A DNA stretch of 64,000 nucleotides, taken from positions 48,984,873 to 49,048,872 of the forward strand of contig CM046856.1 of the NCBI GenBank assembly GCA_025617745.1, given 5' to 3'. The translations under genes and the position numbers were made by a program. The stretch comes from Heliocidaris erythrogramma. Its lineage: Eukaryota; Echinodermata; Echinoidea; Camarodonta; Echinometridae. Shown here piece after piece: positions 36,601 to 41,634 of the stretch (the first letter of the stretch is position 1; each line of letters begins with the position of its first letter). The notes below the pieces were generated by a model. The model was not told the DNA's origin. It was given only the letters and a program-made list of their open reading frames with translations, and ran no database searches.

Positions 36601-39600
36601 TAGTACTCTTATTCCCTTTTTACTCTCAAACACTATAGTATCGCAATATTCCAACTCTGTTCTCTCTCATATTTTCCCTCAATTTTCATATCTTGCTCTC
36701 ATTATCTCTCGCCTATATTCATACATTTTCCTATCATTTCTTTCTGATCTTAAGGTTTATCTTTAGATCAGGTTTATCTGCATTCTTTCCAAGTTACTAT
36801 AACTCCACTTTTGCAATTTATTATTTTTTTCATTTAAAGTGTGTTCTAAAGTCATTATACTGAAGTTTATTTATTTTTCTTGCACTTTATGTTCATTCTC
36901 ATATACTCTATGTATAGACTTTTCCAAATACCTTGTCCTGATTTCTAAGAACCAATCTTTATCTTTACTCTGGGCAATTGTCTTGTTAGATACCTCCCTC
37001 AAACTTTACCTAAATGCATTGGTTTATCTGGATCACTCCCTTTGCAAATAATTTTCAGTTCTTTATTTTTCCCCATATTTATATCACAGTTCATGAAGCC
37101 TTACAAATTAATATCCCCAGTATTGCATAACAGCACCTTTATCCCCAAATTTTAGTTTAACCAATGAATATTCTCTCTAACAAAATGTTCCTTTACAAAG
37201 GCCAATGCAGTAAATCAAGTAAAAAAAAAATATGTGTGTTTCATTATGCAAAGTTTTGGTTTGAATAGTTACAAGTGGCTAGTTAGTATCAAAACATAAC
37301 CTTTTTGAAAGGAAACCCATGGCTGCGATTAGGTTCTGTATTTCTGTATGCAAAAAAGTGTATGTCTCATTTTCAAGACAGTATTGACTTCACCATCAAG
37401 CATTTCAATATTGATGTTCATTAGAGTAACATATTCATCAATGTGTCATGTATGTTTCATGAAATATGGGTAAACACTGCATGATTATAATTTGGACTCT
37501 TAGTTGGTATATTTGCATGTGGGTATTCAGTGGCTAGAGATTGTTACAGTCACCTTTCATTTAGAAAGATATTTGATTAAATTTTTAGTTTCTGCTGTAA
37601 GTTTCGAGCTAGATATAGAAAGACATTGGATATGTACAGAGTCCATTCAGTAGTGCCTTTTTTGGCGCTGAGATGATATTGATACTTGCTTTCCTTTCAG
37701 CTGGCACCGTTTGTGGGTCCAACTGAACCTCCTCAGATCCCAGGTCCTGGACTAACAGATGTACCAGAGCCTGAGCTTCCGGGACCAGAAATACCTGTAG
37801 CAGACCAACCCATGGTAAACATAAACAATGTCCGTACATGTACATATACTAATGAAGCTGATGCAGTGAGGAGTATAATTATTGGAGATGATGTGACGTA
37901 ACTGATAGATATGTGTCTGCTTCACCATGAACAACAAAACATGTTGGCAGCATTGGGATACAAACCCATACCATCTAAATAACTGGCAACTCTTTCTTTA
38001 CTGACACTGACATGATGGCAGTAGTGGGATACAAACCAATACCATCTAAATAACCTTTGACTCTTTCTTTACTGACACTGACATGGTGACTGCAGTGGGA
38101 TACAAACCCAGACCATGTAAATTACTGGTAACTTTTGCTTTACTGATACTGATATGGTGACTGCAGTGGGATACAAACCCATACCATCTAAATAACTGTT
38201 GACTCCTTCTTTACTGACACTGACATGGTGACTGCAATGTGATACAAAACCCATACCATCTAAATAACTGTTGACTCCTTCTTTACTGACACTGACATGG
38301 TGGCAGCATTGGGATACAAACCCATACCATCTATAAAGTAACTGTTGACTCTTTTTTTACTGACACTGACATGGTGACTGCAATGGGATACAAACCCAAA
38401 CCATCTAAATAACTATTGACTCTTTCTTTACTGACACTGACATGGTGGCAGCAGTGGGATACAAACCAATACCATCTAAATAACTCGTGTCTCTTTCTTT
38501 ACTGATACTGACATGGTGGCAGCAGTGGGATACAAACCAATGCCATCTAAATAATTGGTGAATTTTTCTTTACTGATACTGACATGGTGACTGCAATGTG
38601 ATACAAACCAATAAAATCTACATGTAAATAACTGTTGACTCTTTCTTTACTGACACTGACATGGTGACTGCAGTGGGATACAAACCCATACCATCTAAAT
38701 AACTGTTGACTCCTTCTTTACTGACACTGACATGGAGACTGCAGTGTGATACAAACCCATACCATCTAAATAACTGTTGACTCCTTCTTTACTGACACTG
38801 ACATGGTGGCAGCAGTGGGATACAAACCAATGCCATCTAAATAATTGGTGAATTTTTTCTTTACTGATACTGACATGGTGACTGCAATGTGATACAAACC
38901 AATAAAATCTACATGTAAATAACTGTTGACTCTTTCTTTACTGACACTGACATGGTGCCAGCAGTGGGATACAAACCCAAACCATCTAAATAACTATTGA
39001 CTCTTTCTTTACTGACACTGACATGGTGGCAGCAGTGGGATACAAACCAATACCATCTAAATAACTCGTGACTCTTTCTTTACTGATACTGACATGGTGG
39101 CAGCAGTGGGATACAAACCAATGCCATCTAAATAATTGGTGAATTTTTCTTTACTGATACTGACATGGTGACTGCAATGTGATACAAACCAATAAAATCT
39201 ACATGTAAATAACTGTTGACTCTTTCTTTACTGACACTGACATGGTGCCAGCAGTGGGATACAAACCAAAACCATCTAAATAACTATTGACTCTTTCTTT
39301 ACTGACACTGACATGGTGGCAGTAGTGGGATACAAACCAATACCATCTAAATAATTGGTGAATTTTTCTTTACTGATACTGACATGGTGACTGCAGTGGG
39401 ATACAAACCCATACCGTCTAAATAAATAACTGTTGACTCTTTCTTTACTGACACTGACATGGTGGCAGCAGTGGGATACAAGCAAATACCATCTAAATAA
39501 CTGTTGGTTCTTATTGACATGGATGTGGCAGTCTGATACAAACCCATGCCATGAAAACGACATGACAGTCATTAATTTTGGCTTCTATCCCTTCTACTGT

Positions 39601-41634
39601 TATAAATTTGTATTTATGTTTCAAAGCTTGTTTTTGAGAAAAAAGGGTGTATAAGGTTTAGAAGATTTGTCGAGATGTAAGTTCATGCTCTTTTCTGGTT
39701 GTTTTACTTGGTAAATTAGACTACTGGACTTACAAACTGTCTGACTGATAAATACATGTATCTGTCAAAAGGTTATTGTATTATTTATATACTCCAAAAC
39801 AGGATCATTTTGGCAATGATTGCTGTATTTTGTATTTGATTTTGCTCCTACAAACTCAAAATCTATGATTCAGAATAGATGTTCGATCAATATTCTCCCA
39901 TTAAGTGCTTCTGGATGTACTATACATGTATCTTTACAGAAGATGTAAGTTTTCATTTTGAATTTAGAACTTTAAATTCTGTTAGTTTTCATCACTAATG
40001 TTTTACCCTGCTTATTTGATTTTCAGCTGTACATGTATGCCCTGAATACACCTCAAGAAGGATATATGATGGGAGGGATCAGTGGTGTGGACTTCAAGTG
40101 TTGGCAGCAAGCGAGGGCAGCAGGGCTGAAAGGAACGTATCGAGCATTCCTCTCCTCTCCTCTGCAAGACATTAAGACTATAGTCAGGAGGCAGGACCAA
40201 GGCTTACCCATTGCTAATGGAAAGGTAACAGAATGAATAGTTTCTAATCAAGCTGATCTGATACATGTAGGTGATTCTGTATCAGCAAAAGAGTACGGTA
40301 TGCTAAGTCTAAAGGGTATACAAATACATGTAGTTGATGAGATATTGTTTTGTAGTCATCCTACTGAACAGATATGTATACAGTATATATTGAAAGGGGG
40401 TTTTATGATAATCAAAAACTTTAATAAACTCATTAATTATGCTCACATTGATTAAAATCATCTCATGTTGACTTTTGCATGATAGATATTTAGTTTTTAT
40501 TGATGTTTTCAAATTTAGTTTGCGAGAACAGGATTATGTACACTTATATGTGTTACCTTCTGTACCAGTTTTTCTTCGGGGTAGGAGAAAGATACAGGCA
40601 GACAGTCTAGCAGCTGCTGATCTTTGCAGATCGAGGAAAAGAAATTGTGGAGCAGCACCTTACTTCATTCCATTTTTTGGTCTTTCTCTCCCTAACAGCA
40701 AGAGGTTCTGTTCCGTTCATGGGATGAAATCTTTAGCGAGGAGGACGAAGCTCCATTCCATAACAGCTTTCACATATACTCCTTCGATGGCAAAGATGTC
40801 ATGACAGATGAAGCATGGTGAGTAACTGTGTGACTCAGAGCAAAATAACAGCGAAACTTGTATATAAAGACTGCTCAAGGGAAACGAGAAAAGTGGTCTT
40901 TCTGGGCAGGTTGTCTCTCGAAAAAAGTCCCTCAAGTTCATTGAGAAATACTGTTCAAGGGAAACAAAAAGAATGTAGTCTTAGTCAGGTGGTCTTTCTA
41001 TACAGCTGGTCCCTGGACTGGAGTGGTGAGAAGGCAAATTAAACAAACAGCTCTTTAAAGTGCACCTGTCAAAAAATCCTGTCCATGTGTTGTAATAAAT
41101 AAAACTCTATTGCCAAATCGAGTTTGTTCCAAAGTAGCCCTCAAAATATAGAAATTTTCTACTTTTCTTTGGTATGACCCTATCACAGTACTGGGTAAAG
41201 AATTCAGCAGAGTGTAATCTTCTGGCTCTATTTAAATGATAATTTGAATTTTTAACTGTCCCCTTCCATGTATCCAACAGAATACACAAGTCTGAGAACT
41301 ATTTAAAAAATTTATTGTTTCATATTGAAACTAAACAAATGAATTCAGCTGCCATGGTACAGTAATTTAAATCCTTTGTTTTTTCTCAAGGTGATAATTC
41401 TTATCCTTGTTTTTCTCTTTCAGGCCCGATAAATACATCTGGCATGGGTCCTACCCCAACGGCGAGCGAATGGCCGAAAGTTTCTGCGAAGCTTGGAGAG
41501 CACAAAACCATTTTGCACGTGGTCAAGCTAGTTCTTTAGCTTCTCATAAATTATTAGGACAAGACGAGTTCCCGTGTAATAATGCCTTTGCTGTTCTATG
41601 TGTACAGACTGCTCAACCTAATGCCAGGAAATAA
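1130..41634 (+). CDS. COL15/18: Multiplexin collagen (type XV/XVIII-like) gene, 35 C-terminal coding exons (gene-level entry)
   Basis: Secreted basement-membrane collagen. The joined exons give about 1,282 residues ending in a stop codon. Domain order is an acidic and Pro/Thr-rich non-collagenous part, interrupted Gly-X-Y blocks, the NC1 trimerization domain (33222-33350 and the start of 35928-36026), a Thr/Pro-rich hinge, and endostatin (40027-41634). The order collagen, trimerization, hinge, endostatin is diagnostic of types XV and XVIII. Vertebrates have two such genes and invertebrates usually one, so the symbol is a family label. About nine interruptions make about ten COL blocks, closer to type XVIII than XV. 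All introns are GT-AG and phases agree at every junction. Several interruptions carry Ser-Gly pairs that could take glycosaminoglycan chains. The N-terminal part is upstream of the window. Confidence 0.95.
1803..2120. repeat. GA-rich simple repeat
   Basis: Purine-rich (GA)n sequence broken by short unique words. A segment of about 120 bases around 1910-1990 recurs at about 2030-2110, so part of it is a tandem duplication. Confidence 0.8.
3573..3958. mobile_element. Foldback (MITE-like) element with a perfect central palindrome
   Basis: The left end atttggtaactttgtggagg is matched in inverse orientation at about 3930-3958. Near the centre, 3740-3761 is a perfect 22-base palindrome around GTATGGCCATAC. 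It interrupts a dispersed repeat whose tail (about 3962-4012) contains CCCTAA-type words. No coding capacity is seen. Confidence 0.65.
5008..5206 (+). CDS. COL15/18: Collagen exon 2: Pro/Thr/Ser-rich linker and start of the triple helix
   Basis: The acceptor is tgtacag; two upstream AGs at 4996 and 5000 give the wrong frame. The first part is rich in Pro, Thr, Ser and Ala. Gly-X-Y begins around [10 protein letters not shown] and continues to the donor gttagt. The exon ends after the first base of a Gly codon. Confidence 0.9.
5596..6019. mobile_element. Foldback element with terminal inverted repeats
   Basis: The left end taaagcccaccgcacact has its inverse, agtgtgcggtgggctta, at the right end. 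The interior is about 390 bases with no credible coding frame, typical of a non-autonomous DNA transposon. Confidence 0.75.
6904..7170. repeat. Dispersed repeat, copy A of a pair
   Basis: About 265 bases that recur in inverted, diverged form at 52771-53030 inside the importin gene. Shared words include 'gacagctgaacagtaac' and 'atcatggatgactgagc', the latter in inverse here. Confidence 0.7.
7577..7630 (+). CDS. COL15/18: Collagen exon 3: 54-bp Gly-X-Y exon
   Basis: Exactly 54 bases, the classical collagen exon size, encoding [18 protein letters not shown] with split Gly codons at both ends. Acceptor ctatag, donor gtgagt. Confidence 0.93.
9555..9690. repeat. TC microsatellite
   Basis: Near-pure (TC)n with occasional extra T. 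Frames through it encode only Ser/Leu/Phe or Arg/Glu runs. Confidence 0.95.
10252..10629. repeat. Dispersed inverted-ended repeat, copy 1
   Basis: Begins ttaaagataaagttgagttc and ends with the near inverse cagaactcaacc...tttaa. A diverged copy in the same orientation lies at 53739-54134 and a fragment in reverse at 46551-46698. Confidence 0.8.
10660..10793 (+). CDS. COL15/18: Collagen exon 4: Gly-X-Y
   Basis: Acceptor tcctctcag after a pyrimidine tract, donor gtgaat. It completes a split Gly codon, then gives uninterrupted Gly-X-Y ([19 protein letters not shown] onward) ending GPKGEQ in phase 0. Confidence 0.93.
10890..11160. mobile_element. Foldback element, near-complete inverted repeat
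   Basis: Two arms of about 120 bases are inverse of one another. The left runs from 'tcactatgaa' through 'gctctggtagacaaaagaac'; the right returns through 'gttcttttgtctaccagagc' to 'catagtgact'. The loop is only about 15 bases around 11020. The RNA would form a very long hairpin. Confidence 0.85.
11161..11336. mobile_element. MITE-like 'tacagtcaaacctg' element, copy 1
   Basis: Starts acagtcaaacctg and ends caggtttcactgta, which are near-inverse termini. The inside repeats 'gaccacctgt' and 'taaagaccgc' words. Related copies lie at 18066-18240, 22705-22876, 25899-26055, 40847-41010 and 53250-53443. Confidence 0.8.
11338..11700 (-). mobile_element. SINE copy in reverse, split by another element
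   Basis: Matches the inverse of the tRNA-like SINE at 31850-32120: 'aatgtagattggtgtcttac' and a degenerate inverse of 'gggttcgaatccc' near 11640. The segment 11401-11537 is a foreign insertion. Confidence 0.7.
11401..11537. mobile_element. Foldback element nested in a SINE
   Basis: Left end ggggagcgtttcatcaag and right end cttgatgaaacgctcccc are exact inverses. The interior carries the word 'agccaatcagatgcaag', shared with copies at 25301-25453, 45990-46093, 46289-46497 and 54808-54957. Confidence 0.85.
12903..12965 (+). CDS. COL15/18: Collagen exon 5: Gly-X-Y with an interruption
   Basis: 63 bases, phase 0, acceptor gatcccag, donor gtaatt. It encodes GEPG, a non-helical acidic insert ([13 protein letters not shown]), then RGEK. 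This is one of the non-collagenous interruptions. Confidence 0.9.
13660..13762. repeat. ATT/GTA trinucleotide and T-rich microsatellite
   Basis: Runs of tta/att, then agt/att, then ttta repeats and a T tract followed by a G run. Confidence 0.9.
13831..13866 (+). CDS. COL15/18: Collagen exon 6: 36-bp Gly-X-Y exon
   Basis: Encodes [12 protein letters not shown], phase 0. Acceptor ccaaacag, donor gtatgt. At 36 bases it is a multiple of 9. Confidence 0.9.
14145..14216 (+). CDS. COL15/18: Collagen exon 7: 72-bp Gly-X-Y exon
   Basis: Eight perfect triplets, [19 protein letters not shown] then PKGDK. Acceptor ttttcccag, donor gttagc, phase 0. Confidence 0.93.
14471..14955 (+). mobile_element. 'GGAGGCAT'-ended element with two internal repeat units
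   Basis: Begins atgcctcc...ggtgggtgccggaggcat, then (GTCC)n, then two diverged units of about 180 bases (14555-14880), and ends near ggcggaggcatataggagac. Each unit carries AGGTCA words spaced by one base (14656-14684 and 14827-14846). Inverse copies lie at 51061-51804 and 60528-61668. Confidence 0.85.
15412..15507 (+). CDS. COL15/18: Collagen exon 8: Gly-X-Y
   Basis: 96 bases, phase 0, acceptor cttgtag, donor gtgagt. Gly-X-Y from [18 protein letters not shown] to GPPGPSSLE, where the helix stops. Confidence 0.92.
15708..15755. repeat. Short hairpin element, copy 1
   Basis: The arm gccaaaaggatgttaact pairs with agttaaa...cccttctgac. Related hairpins lie at 23919-23976 and 44940-44997. Confidence 0.5.
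15961..15996 (+). CDS. COL15/18: Collagen exon 9: interruption with a Ser-Gly site
   Basis: 36 bases encoding [12 protein letters not shown], phase 0. Acceptor ttcctacag, donor gtaagc. With the end of exon 8 it forms a non-helical interruption. EGSGLD is an acidic-flanked Ser-Gly, a plausible glycosaminoglycan attachment point. Confidence 0.85.
16472..16744 (+). CDS. COL15/18: Collagen exon 10: long Gly-X-Y exon with an acidic interruption
   Basis: 91 codons, phase 0, acceptor tacccacag, donor gtgagt. A perfect helix block ([19 protein letters not shown] onward) is followed by an acidic non-helical insert, [20 protein letters not shown], containing an NLT N-glycosylation sequon. Gly-X-Y then resumes. 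Confidence 0.95.
16746..16945. repeat. GGT/GAT-rich minisatellite directly after a donor site
   Basis: Degenerate ggt/gat triplets beginning right after the exon 10 donor. They stay in frame with the exon for about 68 codons (Gly/Asp-rich) before a stop at about 16946. Confidence 0.85.
17018..17080 (+). CDS. COL15/18: Collagen exon 11: 63-bp Gly-X-Y exon
   Basis: Seven triplets, [19 protein letters not shown] then ER. Acceptor ttatcag, donor gtaaga, phase 0. Confidence 0.93.
17336..17380 (+). CDS. COL15/18: Collagen exon 12: 45-bp Gly-X-Y exon
   Basis: Encodes [15 protein letters not shown]. Acceptor attctgcag, donor gtaaac, phase 0. Confidence 0.92.
17837..18004 (+). CDS. COL15/18: Collagen exon 13: Gly-X-Y then non-helical tail
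   Basis: 56 codons, acceptor ttttctag, donor gtgagt. Thirteen or more triplets end in GPPGPPG, then [16 protein letters not shown] starts an interruption that continues through exon 14. Confidence 0.93.
18066..18240. mobile_element. MITE-like 'tacagtcaaacctg' element, diverged copy
   Basis: Contains 'catgtatagaaagacca', 'attaaagtaacctgtatgg' and ends near 'catgtctcactgtaac', matching the inside and right end of the 11161 copy. The left terminus is decayed. Confidence 0.6.
18576..18641 (+). CDS. COL15/18: Collagen exon 14: Ser-Gly-rich interruption
   Basis: 22 codons, phase 0, acceptor tctacag, donor gtaagt. The peptide [20 protein letters not shown] has three Ser-Gly pairs beside acidic residues. 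Types XV and XVIII are proteoglycans with chains in such interruptions, so this is the strongest glycosaminoglycan candidate here. It has no Gly-X-Y. Confidence 0.85.
19026..19196 (+). CDS. COL15/18: Collagen exon 15: long Gly-X-Y exon
   Basis: 57 codons, phase 0, acceptor catcacag, donor gtgagt. After YMV the helix runs unbroken from [19 protein letters not shown] to GLPGPRGMQ. Confidence 0.95.
19560..20211. mobile_element. Composite repeat with inverted ends and internal duplications
   Basis: The segment at 19695-19770 (gttaacccggtgactactga onward) recurs inverted at about 20130-20211. Between them a module of about 150 bases ('gatgtacaatcgtgtttctc' to 'gagatttccaatg') occurs twice, at about 19828-19958 and 19956-20109. 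A third, more diverged copy of its end lies at about 19575-19660. The inverted-end sequence is the parent-like form of the 76-bp satellite at 26264-28100. Confidence 0.75.
20558..20593 (+). CDS. COL15/18: Collagen exon 16: 36-bp Gly-X-Y exon
   Basis: Encodes [12 protein letters not shown], phase 0. Acceptor gtctacag, donor gtttgt (weaker than its neighbours). Confidence 0.88.
21097..21141 (+). CDS. COL15/18: Collagen exon 17: 45-bp Gly-X-Y exon
   Basis: Encodes [15 protein letters not shown]. Acceptor tgttttag after a T-rich tract, donor gtaagt. Confidence 0.92.
21447..21596 (+). CDS. COL15/18: Collagen exon 18: Gly-X-Y then a Cys-containing interruption
   Basis: 50 codons, acceptor tgcacag, donor gtatgc. 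Gly-X-Y from GAPGQHG (with one GIGV imperfection) to GEQGPP, then [12 protein letters not shown] begins an interruption. The single Cys could form an interchain disulfide. Confidence 0.93.
22167..22250 (+). CDS. COL15/18: Collagen exon 19: non-helical interruption
   Basis: 28 codons, acceptor catcttag, donor gtaata. The peptide [20 protein letters not shown] continues to TKGDK. It contains one Ser-Gly followed by Asp. Gly-X-Y resumes at the next exon. Confidence 0.82.
22705..22876. mobile_element. MITE-like 'tacagtcaaacctg' element, copy
   Basis: Begins ttcagtcaaacctgacttaa and ends gacaggtttgactgta, so the two ends are inverse. The interior matches the family. Confidence 0.75.
23007..23382 (+). 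repeat. Three decayed tandem copies of a collagen exon start plus flanking intron
   Basis: Units start at about 23007, 23135 and 23271 and are 112-136 bases. Each begins with a version of the first 25 bases of exon 20 (ggtgatatgggctttgatgg) and ends in a pyrimidine tract plus AG. The acceptor-like AGs at 23134 and 23270 lead into frames that soon hit stops, so these are pseudo-exon starts. Confidence 0.75.
23383..23490 (+). CDS. COL15/18: Collagen exon 20: 108-bp Gly-X-Y exon
   Basis: Twelve perfect triplets, [19 protein letters not shown] onward to GPKGEN. Acceptor cttctgcag, donor gtaagg. 108 bases is twice 54. Confidence 0.95.
23822..23893 (+). CDS. COL15/18: Collagen exon 21: 72-bp Gly-X-Y exon
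   Basis: Eight triplets, [19 protein letters not shown] then VKGDK. Acceptor caatttag, donor gtaagc. Confidence 0.93.
23919..23976. repeat. Short hairpin element, copy 2, just after a donor
   Basis: The arm agccagaagggcgttaactc pairs with gagttaatgcctttctgcct. It lies 26 bases after the exon 21 donor. Related to 15708-15755 and 44940-44997. Confidence 0.6.
24537..24653 (+). CDS. COL15/18: Collagen exon 22: acidic interruption then basic Gly-X-Y
   Basis: 39 codons, acceptor tttccag, donor gtaagt. [14 protein letters not shown] is non-helical and acidic. The following helix ([17 protein letters not shown]) is strongly basic, a possible heparin- or proteoglycan-binding patch (inference). Confidence 0.93.
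25189..25281 (+). CDS. COL15/18: Collagen exon 23: Gly-X-Y
   Basis: 31 codons, [19 protein letters not shown] to GPPGAGS. Acceptor ctgtacag, donor gtaagc, phase 0. Confidence 0.94.
25301..25453. mobile_element. Foldback 'agggcccTATTTCATAAAA' element
   Basis: Ends agggccctatttcataaaac and gttttatgaaatggggccct are inverses. The inside contains the inverse of 'agccaatcagattcaag'. Same family as 11401-11537. Confidence 0.8.
25454..25640 (+). mobile_element. Degenerate tRNA-like SINE copy
   Basis: Contains 'gggttcaatcc', a B-box-like word at about 25519, and downstream 'gggtacctggca', shared with the SINE at 31850-32120. Confidence 0.55.
25899..26055. mobile_element. MITE-like 'tacagtcaaacctg' element, inverse copy
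   Basis: Begins tacagtgaaatgtgtatata with 'taaagaccgctcaagg', then 'gtggtctttatagacagggg', the inverse orientation of the 11161 copy. Confidence 0.7.
26123..26246 (+). CDS. COL15/18: Collagen exon 24: Cys-X-Cys interruption then Gly-X-Y
   Basis: 124 bases, acceptor tctctag, donor gttagt. It starts [20 protein letters not shown], a Cys-X-Cys, Pro/Phe-rich interruption, then Gly-X-Y to GAPG. The last Gly codon is split after its first base, matching exon 25. Confidence 0.93.
26264..28100. repeat. Satellite-like array, 76-bp unit, about 24 copies
   Basis: The unit runs from gaattctgtcattcccctcg through 'ttcaatacaggaatcacctt' to 'gttaacctgatgactact'. The first full spacings are exactly 76 bases (26348, 26424, 26500). 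A few units have small deletions. It starts 18 bases after the exon 24 donor and contains an EcoRI-type GAATTC in nearly every unit. Confidence 0.97.
28140..28255. repeat. Purine-rich GA/G tract
   Basis: Runs of ga and a run of 12 or so G next to the end of the 76-bp array. Confidence 0.85.
28359..28659. mobile_element. TTAA-ended foldback element, GC-richer than surroundings
   Basis: Left end ttaaagggatac and right end gtatccctttaa are inverses. The inside of about 280 bases is clearly GC-richer than the flanks and rich in CG. A TTAA terminus is compatible with a piggyBac-like non-autonomous element, but no transposase is present. Confidence 0.7.
28723..28802 (+). CDS. COL15/18: Collagen exon 25: Gly-X-Y
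   Basis: 80 bases completing the split Gly, then [20 protein letters not shown] to GLEGRP. Acceptor aatgtag, donor gtaaga. Confidence 0.93.
28864..29095. mobile_element. Foldback element
   Basis: Left arm tggtattctgagaattattt and right arm aaataaatctcagaatacca are inverses over about 40 bases, with an unrelated centre. Confidence 0.8.
29615..29668 (+). CDS. COL15/18: Collagen exon 26: 54-bp Gly-X-Y exon
   Basis: Six perfect triplets, [18 protein letters not shown]. Acceptor ggtgcag, donor gtaaag. Confidence 0.94.
30252..30329 (+). CDS. COL15/18: Collagen exon 27: interruption and Gly-X-Y
   Basis: 26 codons, acceptor tttttag, donor gtaagt. [15 protein letters not shown] includes an aromatic/acidic interruption, then [11 protein letters not shown]. 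Confidence 0.92.
30420..30670. repeat. TC-rich low-complexity tract
   Basis: Degenerate (TC)n. The open frames here are simple-sequence artefacts. Confidence 0.85.
31038..31208 (+). CDS. COL15/18: Collagen exon 28: Gly-X-Y rich in Gly-Pro-Pro
   Basis: 57 codons, donor gtaagt. Two acceptors lie four bases apart (cag then tcag); only the second keeps frame. [20 protein letters not shown] leads to a [15 protein letters not shown] run, then [11 protein letters not shown] starts an interruption. Confidence 0.94.
31850..32120 (+). mobile_element. tRNA-derived SINE-like element
   Basis: A tRNA-like head contains 'gcggtctagtggataagt' (A-box region) and a B-box GGTTCGAATCC at 31901-31911. A conserved body follows (ttggcaatacgtttatctac; gggtacctggcagg), with a (TTA)n-like end at about 32110. 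Reverse or partial copies are at 11338-11700, about 14960-15040, 25454-25640 and 56280-56420. Confidence 0.75.
32163..32363 (+). CDS. COL15/18: Collagen exon 29: last Gly-X-Y block and Gly-rich linker
   Basis: 67 codons, acceptor ctttgcag, donor gtgagt. [19 protein letters not shown] continues to GPPGQPG, then [13 protein letters not shown]. This is the C-terminal end of the triple helix. Confidence 0.95.
32760..33155 (+). mobile_element. 5'-truncated non-LTR retrotransposon (LINE) 3' end
   Basis: The frame 32782-33003 encodes a peptide ending [20 protein letters not shown] then LKTYL. This matches the pattern seen at the C-terminus of CR1/L2-like reverse transcriptase ORFs (FS.A..K.WN.LP..IR......FK..LK..L). 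After the stop, about 100 bases lead to an (ATT)n tail at 33120-33150, a usual LINE 3' end. No upstream RT domain remains. Confidence 0.75.
33222..33350 (+). CDS. COL15/18: Collagen exon 30: NC1 trimerization domain
   Basis: 43 codons, phase 0, acceptor cttcctag, donor gtaaga. The segment [20 protein letters not shown] matches the conserved core of the XV/XVIII association domain (pattern G-T-L-A-[FY]-[IV]...[QE]-E-L-Y-[IV]-R-V). It nucleates three chains and keeps the trimer together after cleavage in known family members. Confidence 0.93.
33351..35337. other. AT-rich intron, no feature recognised
   Basis: No exon or clear element. T-rich and A-rich runs are common. Confidence 0.5.
35338..35835. 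repeat. Degenerate TTAGGG-like tract
   Basis: About 500 bases dominated by 'ttagggtta', 'gttagggt' and 'taggg' words with many changes. It resembles an old interstitial telomeric-type repeat rather than a clean (TTAGGG)n. Confidence 0.85.
35928..36026 (+). CDS. COL15/18: Collagen exon 31: end of trimerization domain and Thr-rich hinge
   Basis: 33 codons, acceptor ttcctacag, donor gtaaga. LGATFTLPP completes the association domain. The rest is Pro/Thr-rich ([11 protein letters not shown]), likely O-glycosylated and protease-sensitive as in the vertebrate hinge (inference). Confidence 0.9.
36027..37700. repeat. Intron with TC-rich degenerate sequence
   Basis: About 36050-36740 is pyrimidine-rich low-complexity sequence that yields spurious long frames. 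The rest is AT-rich with nothing recognised. Confidence 0.75.
37701..37814 (+). CDS. COL15/18: Collagen exon 32: Pro/Glu-rich hinge
   Basis: 38 codons, acceptor ctttcag, donor gtaaac. [20 protein letters not shown] continues to VADQPM, proline-rich and acidic. It joins the Thr-rich segment to endostatin. Confidence 0.88.
37940..39553. repeat. Satellite-like array, 71-bp unit, about 23 copies with a 290-bp higher-order repeat
   Basis: Unit: actgacactgacatggtggc, then agcagtgggatacaaacc, then 'taccatctaaataactgttg', then actctttcttt. A variant with 'aaaatctacatgtaaataac' recurs near 38600, 38890 and 39180, so four units form a higher-order period of about 290 bases. Confidence 0.95.
40027..40224 (+). 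CDS. COL15/18: Collagen exon 33: endostatin, first part
   Basis: 66 codons, acceptor attttcag, donor gtaaca. It opens [17 protein letters not shown] and includes [20 protein letters not shown] and IVRRQDQ, matching the endostatin start pattern (VALN...G.DF.C...A...G..GT.RAFLS). It holds the first conserved Cys. The N-terminal His residues that bind zinc in human endostatin are absent. Confidence 0.97.
40699..40817 (+). CDS. COL15/18: Collagen exon 34: endostatin, middle part
   Basis: 119 bases, acceptor cctaacag, donor gtgagt. [20 protein letters not shown] is followed by the family motif [14 protein letters not shown]. The Trp codon is split TG/G across the intron. Confidence 0.97.
40847..41010. 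mobile_element. MITE-like 'tacagtcaaacctg' element, inverse copy
   Basis: 'acagcgaaacttgtatataaag' and 'aggtggtctttctatacagc' match the family in inverse orientation, in the last coding intron. Confidence 0.7.
41424..41634 (+). CDS. COL15/18: Collagen exon 35: endostatin, C-terminal part and stop
   Basis: Acceptor ctctttcag; TAA at 41632-41634. [20 protein letters not shown] leads to [28 protein letters not shown], giving the other three conserved cysteines for the two endostatin disulfides. The Arg equivalent to human endostatin R139 (CEAWR) is present. It ends TAQPNARK. Confidence 0.97.

Noticed and set aside
36211-36766. 130-codon hydrophobic Leu/Ser-rich frame
   Set aside because: It is a TC-rich intron sequence read as Leu/Ser/Tyr. 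It looks membrane-like but has no splice or start support.
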